Assembly (NCBI GenBank): GCA_903885895.1
Contig: CAISKC010000316.1
Coordinates: 1 to 8,122 of the forward strand
Length of the DNA stretch: 8,122 bases
Reading direction: 5' to 3'
Source: an uncultured Legionella sp.
GTDB taxonomy: Bacteria > Pseudomonadota > Gammaproteobacteria > Legionellales > Legionellaceae
Positions 1-6,679 of this stretch are shown here, in pieces (the stretch's first letter is position 1; every line of letters begins with the position of its first letter). The position numbers were made by a program, and so were the translations under genes. Below the pieces are notes generated by a model. It had not been told where the DNA came from. It made no database searches and saw only the letters and a program-made list of their open reading frames with translations.

Positions 1-1653
1 ATAGCCACTGCCAGCAGTCTGAGTATAAACAGAAATAATATTTCCATTTGCATCTAGATTAAGACCCACCGCACATTGTACTCCACCTGATAATGTTGGG
101 GCAGAGACATTCGCATAAGTACTTGTTGAATAATTATTCCCCGAACTTATAATCTGAATAGCAGTATTTGTAAGTCCCATATTATTTATTGCATATTGTA
201 TCGTATACAAAGACATACCATCATCAGAAATAACAGGACTTACATTTTTATCATTTGATGTTAAGGTAGTTGTTAAGACAAATGAACTATTCGAACTAGG
301 ATTAATAACTCTCGGTCCTTGACCATCATTTAATTTAACATCGTTGTATGTTGGGGTTCCATAATGACCAGGAATAATATTTTGTGCTGTAGTTTTAGAT
401 AATCCATTAAGAACCGTAGCTTGATATTGATATGTTGCAGTTGTATCTGTTGGTACAAATTGAGTAGATGACACATTAAAAGCATCAATTTCTGAGGGGG
501 TTGAATAGTTGCCAACAATTTGTGATACCGCATAAGGTATAAGTTTATGTTTAATGTCGTTTGTTCCAAGTTTTCTGAATGGTGCACCAAGTGGCACAAC
601 AAAAGGTATAATTGCTTGAACATTCGTGTCAAATACACATTGATCAATAACAAACATTAAATCTTTAGTTTGATCTACGGACCAGGTAATAGAGTTCTGA
701 GATTCAAATAATCCTCCAACATATGGAGCTTGACCAATTTTTGTAGGATTTGCAGGATTTATATCTGTTGGATTTGCTTTTGCTGTTGATGGTATTGCCG
801 TAGAATTTTGTTGTGCATACCATAGTGTATAATCTGCCGATTTTGTATTAATTAATATAGCATATAAAACACCAGCTTGAACATAAACGGGAGCATTGAA
901 TTCAAAATTTGTTGATGCTGTTGTATCCAAAAATTGCGGACTTGCACTCACATTAATTTGGTTTGGATACAATGTAACTGTAGAATAATCTAGTGTAGAT
1001 CCATTTGGCACACCATTCAATGTGTTAACGAGTGATATTGTGATTGGTACTGTTGATCCTGGTTTTGAAGCAAAAAACAATTTAATTGAATTTAAAAACG
1101 CACCATTGGGATAGTTATCTTTTGAGATGATAAAAGTTTGTGCAATAGGATCAAATGGTGTGTATTTTGCGGTTGAATTTGTAGTAATAGATTGATTACT
1201 AATTGTTGTAGTTGCTGTGAATGATGATGCACTTGAGTCAACTGAAGGACCAAAATCTGCTCCCGATGCATTTACTTGCAGACCTGATGCGGTAAATGTT
1301 GCTTCTGCATATGTAGTTGAAGTTGTTGGGTCTGATGAGACTACCCTATTATCAACTCTAAAGATTCTTGAACCTGTTTGAAATTGGCTTCCTGGTAAAT
1401 TAAAAATAGCAGAAAAGTTACCTTGTTCATCCGTAGACAAATTTGGTATAGATGTGCCTTTGGCAACTGATTGAGACATATTATAGTCTGTACCAATAAT
1501 ATTATATGTCGAAGTAACATCCCCAACAACGCCATTGTAACCTAAAGATAAATTAACGGGTTCTGCTAATGTCGCAATTTTAGTTGTTTTATTGTATGCA
1601 GTAATAACAGACGATTGTACTGGTATTGTTGTTGCGTTTGTTTGTGTTGCCAT
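1..1653 (-). CDS. Virion structural protein carrying the DPxAQTF (C-terminal) half of the DUF4815-family architecture, partial
   Basis: Reading from the ATG at 1653 gives 551 codons with no stop before the left edge, so the 3' end is missing. The start is certain: an in-frame TAA directly precedes the ATG, and GGAAG lies 5 bases upstream of it. The N-terminus is MATQTNATTIPVQSS. Recognisable blocks are GNFSAIFNLPGSQFQTGSRI (78-97), YTPFDPIAQTFIIS (164-177), GAFLNSIKLFFASKPGSTVP (184-203), a NAPVYVQAGVLYAILI strand pair (253-268), APYVGGLFESQNSITW (309-324), KDLMFVIDQCVF (330-341) and SPVISDDGMSLY (472-483). As I recall cyanophage DUF4815 proteins, these blocks occur in this order in their C-terminal half. 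The last 58 residues form a Gly/Asn-rich repeat ending TAGSGY, like the one in the gp8-like protein. It probably assembles with the product of the gene just upstream. It could alternatively be named only 'structural protein'. Confidence 0.78.
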   Translation of the reverse strand, partial: MATQTNATTIPVQSSVITAYNKTTKIATLAEPVNLSLGYNGVVGDVTSTYNIIGTDYNMSQSVAKGTSIPNLSTDEQGNFSAIFNLPGSQFQTGSRIFRVDNRVVSSDPTTSTTYAEATFTASGLQVNASGADFGPSVDSSASSFTATTTISNQSITTNSTAKYTPFDPIAQTFIISKDNYPNGAFLNSIKLFFASKPGSTVPITISLVNTLNGVPNGSTLDYSTVTLYPNQINVSASPQFLDTTASTNFEFNAPVYVQAGVLYAILINTKSADYTLWYAQQNSTAIPSTAKANPTDINPANPTKIGQAPYVGGLFESQNSITWSVDQTKDLMFVIDQCVFDTNVQAIIPFVVPLGAPFRKLGTNDIKHKLIPYAVSQIVGNYSTPSEIDAFNVSSTQFVPTDTTATYQYQATVLNGLSKTTAQNIIPGHYGTPTYNDVKLNDGQGPRVINPSSNSSFVLTTTLTSNDKNVSPVISDDGMSLYTIQYAINNMGLTNTAIQIISSGNNYSTSTYANVSAPTLSGGVQCAVGLNLDANGNIISVYTQTAGSGY

Positions 1654-1706
1654 TTATTCTTCCAAGTTATACGGTTATTTTTTTATAATCTTTAATCGTT
1701 GCCATA
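1654..1706 (-). promoter_or_regulatory. 53-base intergenic gap with a T4-late-promoter-like box and a ribosome binding site
   Basis: This is the only gap in the window large enough for a promoter. On the minus strand it holds TATAAAAA (1687-1680), one base from the T4 late consensus TATAAATA. Initiation about 6 bases downstream would give a leader of roughly 20 bases containing the Shine-Dalgarno GGAAG (1663-1659), 5 bases before the ATG at 1653. In such AT-rich DNA a one-mismatch match is expected often by chance, so the promoter is tentative; the ribosome binding site is firmer. A 12-codon ORF (1705-1667) also lies in the gap. No terminator-like hairpin is visible. Confidence 0.4.
1659..1663 (-). 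promoter_or_regulatory. Ribosome binding site of the DPxAQTF protein gene
   Basis: GGAAG sits 5 bases (AATAA) before the ATG at 1653. The final TAA of that spacer is an in-frame stop, so no longer start is possible. This shows the gene is an independently initiated unit and not simply the frameshifted remainder of the gene before it. Confidence 0.7.
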
Positions 1707-4700
1707 TTAAAAGTGTATTGACTTTATAAAACTAACAACTGGTTGTGCTACTGCACTTACTGCGTTTACTACTGCATTTACTGCGGCAGTTCCGATATGA
1801 GTTGCCTCTGTTACCAAAGTCGTTACAACACCAGGTACACCAGGATTCGATGCAAGTTGAATCAATACACTACCAGGGCCACCAGGTCCTGGAGCAGATC
1901 CAGCAGTTATTGATGTTGTTCCTGCACCAGAACCACCAGATGCTGTTGGTGCTGGAGGTGTATATGTTGCCAATGTTGTTGTCTGGCTAACATATTTTGA
2001 TGCAAAATTTATTGTTGAACCGGTATAGTCTAGATAATTCGGTGTTCCTGAATCAAGTTTAACTTGAGTTGCACCGGTAAAATATGAACCACCCCATGGC
2101 ATTACTGTTTCTGAACCACCATAATTATAAGTTACTGCAATAGGATTTGTTGTGCTGAAAATCATATTATTCGAATTATCTGTAATTACGACTGCAATAG
2201 AGGGGAAATTATCTGAATTTGTTGCAGTCCAGCTAACATTACCAATTGAATTACCTGTTGCAGTAAATGTTGATGAAGTTTGCTGTGACGGTCCATAATT
2301 GTTGGAACTCAATGAAATAATTGTGGAGTTATTAATTTTAATTGTTGCTGTTCCGTCACATTGTGCAGACATGGTATACTGTCCTGTATAATTAAACAAA
2401 ACAGGGAATGATGCACTATATGTTGTATTAGATGTTGATGGATCCCAAACTCCATACGTATTTAAGAATGGTGAGAAGTTTGTTGCATTGTAATTCATAT
2501 GATAAAGATTACCAACTGAAGTACCAGAAACAGAAGGTGTGTATTGTCCCCCAACACCGGAAATTGTTCCGCTTGTTTGGAATGATACTACACTTGAATT
2601 AACTGGTGTTCCTGATGCAGTTTTGCTACCAGAAATATAATCACCATTAGCATTAAATGAACCATTTACAATAGTTGACTGAGCTAAATTACCGGCAACA
2701 TGTAAGAAGTCGGAAATATAAAGTCTTGAATTTGATGTTCCTGGATAATTGTACACATTCATTACACGACCGATTGGATAGAATGTTTGTGAACTAACAA
2801 CAAAATAACCAATAATATCACCGGCTTGGAATCCACTACCTGTCACATTATTTAATTCAATCGTGTTTGGTGTTGTCATATATTGATTTACATTAACACC
2901 ATCAAACCAACAATTTACATTTTGATTTGCTAATAAACCTTTTACTTCAACAATGACTTGTTGTGGCCTGATATATGGTTGAATCGTATCATTTGTCAAG
3001 TATCCATTGATTGAAGACAAAGATGATGTTGTACTTGTCTGTACTTGGGTTGTTGCTAATTGACTTGCATATGTATTGCCTGAACCAGAAACTGATGTAA
3101 TTGTAGTCGTTGAAGTTCCTGGAATAGATGAATAATCACCAGCATTTGATAAATTGATACCAAATGTTCTTTGATGAATCTGTGTTGCTGGAGTTTGTGT
3201 TAGTACTGGAACAACTTGTTGATTATCAATCCAATTATCCATAGGAGGAGTTAATGATGCAACACCTTTTTCAACAACAACGTTAAACGGATTTGCAGAT
3301 ACCGCAGAACTTGCAAGTGCTTGAACAACTATATTTGCCGTTGTATACGGTAAAGTAAACAAATTAGTACCGATACCGCTTATGCTTGAAACTGCAAAAT
3401 CATTCGTATTTGCTAGTGTACCAACTGATGCCATTATTACGGGATTTTGTAGCTGAAAGTTTTCGACCAACTGCGCTGGCATCAATCTATTTGTTCTAAT
3501 ATTGATATTTGCGTTGAAATCTGGATTATATGTGTCAGCAGTAGAATATGAATTAAATGCATCGACAAGAATACCATAATTTGGTCTTGTTAGTCCATTA
3601 TTGTCTTGAATTTGCGTAGATGATGCAGAAGCCTCTAGTAGACTTAATGATGTGTAGTACTCAATGTTATTTACACGAGTCTCCAAATCAGTTATATCGC
3701 TCTTGGCCCAACGCTTATGAATGATTTTCTGAACAGATAAATTTGATTGTCCATTATTAGTTTCCGCACCAACAACCGCAGTATATGGATCGAGGGTTAA
3801 GTTTGCAACCACAAGAGAGCCATTAGGTTCGGTTGGTAATGTTGGACTTAATGAAGGAACTCCCTCAATAATCTTAAAACTATTATCTTTTGTAAGAACT
3901 AATAAGTCTTTTCGTCCAAGATAGAAATCATATGAACTATTAAAGAATGTACCATTTCTAGGTATTGCTATACCAGCAGAACTCTGGCTCTGTGATGGTG
4001 ATGATGTATAGTTCCATGTGTATGAAGTTTGTCCATTTAATCTTGTAGGCCTAAAATCAATACAATCTCTTAGTTGGTATGTAATACCACTAGATTTTGC
4101 CGTATATGACGGTATAATTGTATAGTCTTCTGATGGGTAAGATAAACTTGTAAAGAAACCATCACCACCGCTATGCGAATAATAATCAAACACAACAATT
4201 AAGTTACCAATAATTGCTGGTGCACCGGGTATTACATTCACATTAGCAAAATCATAGTAAGTATCTCGTTGTCCATTATCTAAGGCAAAATAATTAGTAA
4301 CATCAAATAACGGATTACCAATTATATTAGCAATATTAATTTCGGAAGGAGTAATTAAATCTTTGTTTTTTGTATCATAAATTGCGACAATGTTTCTGAC
4401 ATCAGAAACATACAAAGAAGTTGATTGTGAAACACCAGCATTAAGCACAAAAACTTGACCGTTTGTCAAATCTTGATAAGTGTATGAGCCTATTTGAGAA
4501 CCATATACACCACCAGTAGAGTAATTTGTTGATTGATTATTACCTTGTACTGTTGTTTTAATTTTTGCTATTGATGTGCTATCACCATTATAGACATTAA
4601 CTGTTGCAATCACATCAACTGTATTTCCTGCATAAAAAGATGAAGTTAATGTTGCTGTTGATCCGCTTCCCCCGATTGAAATTGTATTTCCTGAAGAGGT

Positions 4701-6668
4701 GAAATCTAATATTTTTCCTGTTCCCGAATTAATAACCGTGTATATACTTTCAACGTAATTTGAACCAGAACCTTGAACAAAACTGTAAGGAGAGCCAGAA
4801 AGATTTAGTTGAAGAACACCAGAACCACCAGAAAGAACTCCTCCTCTGAAATTCTTTGTTGTTGTATATGATGTGTTGTGTACGTTTTGAACCCATGGAG
4901 CACCAACGGGAATAATAAGTTCTGTTGAGCCAGGATTTTGAAGTATTGCTTCTCCAGTCCAAACACCGTTTGTTTTACCGGTAACTACATCAACATTAGC
5001 ACTTGCTGTAAAGTAGTAACTACTATTTGCAATAGTGATAGCATCAGAATCGCCAATTTTAAAATTCAAAGTAAAACTTGAAGTACTATCTGGTGTTAGT
5101 GTAAACGGTTGATTAACGGTAAATAATTTATTGCTATTGTTTGATGTATAACCGGTAACTGTTCGTACATCACCGGCACTTGTACCACCGGTGATCGTCA
5201 AAGTAATACCATAGTATGCATTGGCAACTGTAGAAAATTCACTAGAAGAATCTATACAACCGATTGTATTAGCGGTGCTCAATTGACCATTTGCAACAGC
5301 TTTTAGCGTGTTTGTTTGAATGTCCGATAGACAAGCATTGAAAACATAAGAGGCTAAATTTGAACTACTCGTACTTTGTTGAAATTGTAAATTTCTCAGG
5401 AAAGCAGTACCAACTAACGTTGATGTATACTGACTCGCCCCTTGTCCTTGGGCAACGTTATTAGTATTAACGCAATGTAAATTGATTTTTGGTAATGTCG
5501 TTACATTAAAATCACCACTAAGACCGGAGACGTTTAAATAATTGCCGTAATCGACAAATGTTTCACTGTTTGTAATAGTTGATGTTGTTAATGCCCTATC
5601 ACTTGTAAGTATCAACTGAGATTGATTTTCTACACGATAACCTTTAACATACGCAATACCTTTGCTGATGCCCATATCATATTGGGAAGTATTAATTGTA
5701 TTGGCTACGGGAGTTAATTTAAAATCTTCTACAATATAATCACCATTTGTTTCATAGTCACGTTTGGCAAAGTAATCATCAATCGCAGAATATACAGTCG
5801 AATCAGTTTGTTTTATAATATTACCGTTTTCAATTCTCATTAACTCAATAAATTGATCGTCATTACCAATACCAAGTTGAATGGCCGTAAGTGTTAATGT
5901 GATTTGATATCTATCCGCACCCGGTGCTTGATAATTTGATGCTCCAACCGCCGGATCTAGTAATGCAGGATCATTAATATAATCTATAATTTGTTCAGTA
6001 ATTTGAAGACCGACACGGTAAGACGGTAGATTATCATACTTATTCAAAATAATAGTCTGAGGAGAAACATTTACAAAATTACCAATAGAGTACTCGGTCC
6101 CATCTGCGGCTTGTGAATAACCATTGACGATATAAAAAATACCATTAGAAATAGATGCAGTAGAAGAATTACCTACGGCAATTGATGTTGCAGTTGTGGT
6201 TTGAATAGTTGCAAATAAATTTGAAGGGCCCAAAGTTGTTATTGTTTGTCCCGATGTAAATTGTGGACCAGTTAAATAGGCAATAACTAATGTTGGAGGA
6301 TCGCCAATTGAACCACCTGTGCCAGTAGCTTCTGATGTTGCAATAACTCTTGCTTGAATTTGAGCAGAATTTACTGACCCAACAATAACTTGGTTTAAGA
6401 ATGCTGAGGCTTTAATATTAGTTGTACCATATGTTGGGTTCAACTTGATATAAAAACAATTTAAATTTGTTGTAACTTGACCACCAGAAACTGGCGTATT
6501 TTGTGAGTAGATAGCAGAAGCAAAATCAGAAATTTGATTTTGTAGAATAGTTTGTGCTTGTGTTACTTCTCTTGCTTGAACTGCATAACCGGGTTTAAAT
6601 AAAATTCGGTGATAATTCTTAGAAGGATCAAAATCATCATAGTAAGGTGAAACATTAAAATTCAGCAT
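1707..6668 (-). CDS. Large DUF4815-type virion structural protein, probably a peripheral baseplate or tail component
   Basis: Encodes 1653 aa. The N-terminus (FNVSPYYDDFDPSKNYHRIL, then FKPGYAVQAREVTQAQTILQ, residues 4-43) is the hallmark of the DUF4815 proteins of T4-like cyanophages. Further family blocks follow in order: GISKGIAYVKGYRVE (333-347), FFTSLSYPSEDYTIIPSYT (838-856), YQLRDCIDFRPTR (864-876), YLGRKDLLVL (916-925), RWAKSDITDLETRVNNIEYY (986-1005, short coiled-coil-like) with YTSLSLLEA (1005-1013), a YNPDFNANI block (1047-1055), and IRPQQVIVEVKGLLANQN with WFDGVNV (1233-1260). Beyond this the protein departs from the family: a beta-sandwich-like domain (about 1391-1520), a Gly/Pro-rich tract (1570-1605) and an Ala/Val-rich hydrophobic end (about 1620-1650). 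The DPxAQTF block I expect after the FDG block is absent and occurs in the next gene. There is no signal peptide and no lysozyme or hydrolase motif that I can see. The precise position in the virion is inferred from its place next to gene 8. Confidence 0.85.
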   Translation of the reverse strand: MLNFNVSPYYDDFDPSKNYHRILFKPGYAVQAREVTQAQTILQNQISDFASAIYSQNTPVSGGQVTTNLNCFYIKLNPTYGTTNIKASAFLNQVIVGSVNSAQIQARVIATSEATGTGGSIGDPPTLVIAYLTGPQFTSGQTITTLGPSNLFATIQTTTATSIAVGNSSTASISNGIFYIVNGYSQAADGTEYSIGNFVNVSPQTIILNKYDNLPSYRVGLQITEQIIDYINDPALLDPAVGASNYQAPGADRYQITLTLTAIQLGIGNDDQFIELMRIENGNIIKQTDSTVYSAIDDYFAKRDYETNGDYIVEDFKLTPVANTINTSQYDMGISKGIAYVKGYRVENQSQLILTSDRALTTSTITNSETFVDYGNYLNVSGLSGDFNVTTLPKINLHCVNTNNVAQGQGASQYTSTLVGTAFLRNLQFQQSTSSSNLASYVFNACLSDIQTNTLKAVANGQLSTANTIGCIDSSSEFSTVANAYYGITLTITGGTSAGDVRTVTGYTSNNSNKLFTVNQPFTLTPDSTSSFTLNFKIGDSDAITIANSSYYFTASANVDVVTGKTNGVWTGEAILQNPGSTELIIPVGAPWVQNVHNTSYTTTKNFRGGVLSGGSGVLQLNLSGSPYSFVQGSGSNYVESIYTVINSGTGKILDFTSSGNTISIGGSGSTATLTSSFYAGNTVDVIATVNVYNGDSTSIAKIKTTVQGNNQSTNYSTGGVYGSQIGSYTYQDLTNGQVFVLNAGVSQSTSLYVSDVRNIVAIYDTKNKDLITPSEINIANIIGNPLFDVTNYFALDNGQRDTYYDFANVNVIPGAPAIIGNLIVVFDYYSHSGGDGFFTSLSYPSEDYTIIPSYTAKSSGITYQLRDCIDFRPTRLNGQTSYTWNYTSSPSQSQSSAGIAIPRNGTFFNSSYDFYLGRKDLLVLTKDNSFKIIEGVPSLSPTLPTEPNGSLVVANLTLDPYTAVVGAETNNGQSNLSVQKIIHKRWAKSDITDLETRVNNIEYYTSLSLLEASASSTQIQDNNGLTRPNYGILVDAFNSYSTADTYNPDFNANINIRTNRLMPAQLVENFQLQNPVIMASVGTLANTNDFAVSSISGIGTNLFTLPYTTANIVVQALASSAVSANPFNVVVEKGVASLTPPMDNWIDNQQVVPVLTQTPATQIHQRTFGINLSNAGDYSSIPGTSTTTITSVSGSGNTYASQLATTQVQTSTTSSLSSINGYLTNDTIQPYIRPQQVIVEVKGLLANQNVNCWFDGVNVNQYMTTPNTIELNNVTGSGFQAGDIIGYFVVSSQTFYPIGRVMNVYNYPGTSNSRLYISDFLHVAGNLAQSTIVNGSFNANGDYISGSKTASGTPVNSSVVSFQTSGTISGVGGQYTPSVSGTSVGNLYHMNYNATNFSPFLNTYGVWDPSTSNTTYSASFPVLFNYTGQYTMSAQCDGTATIKINNSTIISLSSNNYGPSQQTSSTFTATGNSIGNVSWTATNSDNFPSIAVVITDNSNNMIFSTTNPIAVTYNYGGSETVMPWGGSYFTGATQVKLDSGTPNYLDYTGSTINFASKYVSQTTTLATYTPPAPTASGGSGAGTTSITAGSAPGPGGPGSVLIQLASNPGVPGVVTTLVTEATHIGTAAVNAVVNAVSAVAQPVVSFIKSIHF
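1710..1961 (-). other. Region encoding a Gly/Pro-rich tract and hydrophobic Ala/Val C-terminal tail
   Basis: Residues 1570-1605 are dominated by Pro, Gly, Ser, Thr and Ala, with pieces such as PPAPTASGGSGAG and SAPGPGGPGS. They are followed by ASNPGVPGVVTTLV and then an Ala/Val-rich stretch (1628-1645, AAVNAVVNAVSAVAQPVV) ending SFIKSIHF. The first part looks like a flexible or collagen-like linker. The last part looks like a hydrophobic or amphipathic helix of about 20 residues with one Pro. The Gly/Pro codons raise local GC, which is probably why a long open frame also appears on the opposite strand here. Confidence 0.6.
2133..2498 (-). other. Region encoding a putative beta-sandwich (PA14/lectin-like) binding domain
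   Basis: Residues about 1391-1512 of the 1653-aa protein read as alternating short strands. The landmarks are FSPFLNTYGVWDP, then FPVLFNYTGQYTMSAQCDGT, ATIKINNSTIISLS, a Thr/Ser-rich strand, NVSWTATNSDNFPSIAVVIT and a final MIFSTTNP. The pattern (FLNxYGVW; a strand ending in G-x-Y-x-x-x-x-x-x-D-G; I-x-I-N-N; an N-x-D-N-x-P-S-x-A-V-V-I strand; an I-F/W-S strand) resembles carbohydrate-binding-type modules in tail and fibre proteins of aquatic phages. The fold and any ligand are inferred from pattern only; no binding residues can be assigned. Confidence 0.5.
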
Positions 6669-6673
6669 TTTTT

Positions 6674-6679
6674 TCCTTT
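6674..6679 (-). promoter_or_regulatory. Ribosome binding site overlapping the gp8 stop codon
   Basis: AAAGGA lies 5 A residues before the ATG of the 1653-aa protein and overlaps the last two bases of the TAA stop of the gp8-like gene. This arrangement favours coupled translation of the two structural genes and fixes the start at 6668. Confidence 0.8.

Noticed and set aside
330..653. Minus-strand open frame of 107 codons, rich in Leu, His and Gln
   Set aside because: It is an out-of-frame shadow inside the 551-codon DPxAQTF gene, whose frame shows clear conserved blocks across the same bases.
1341..1535. Minus-strand open frame of 64 codons
   Set aside because: It overlaps the start region of the DPxAQTF gene in another frame, and its product looks like a shifted translation.
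1673..1690. Weak inverted repeat GGTTAT/ATAATC around a T-run in the intergenic gap, considered as a terminator
   Set aside because: The stem is 6 bases, AT-rich and imperfect on the transcribed strand, with no U-tract after it in the coding direction.
1654..1710. Possibility that the two halves are one gene broken by a sequencing frameshift
   Set aside because: Stops occur in different frames across the 53-base gap, the first protein ends in a distinctive tail, and the second has a ribosome binding site, an ATG and an in-frame stop immediately upstream. A single indel would not join them.
1745..1990. Open frame of 81 codons on the plus strand, Leu/His/Gln-rich
   Set aside because: It lies fully antisense to the Gly/Pro-rich end of the 1653-aa gene, has a low-complexity product with no recognisable motif, and is explained by the composition of the opposite strand.
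4750..4962. Minus-strand open frame of 70 codons, rich in Trp, Ser and Arg
   Set aside because: It is an alternative frame inside the 1653-aa gene, with a composition unlike any protein in the window and no independent start signal.
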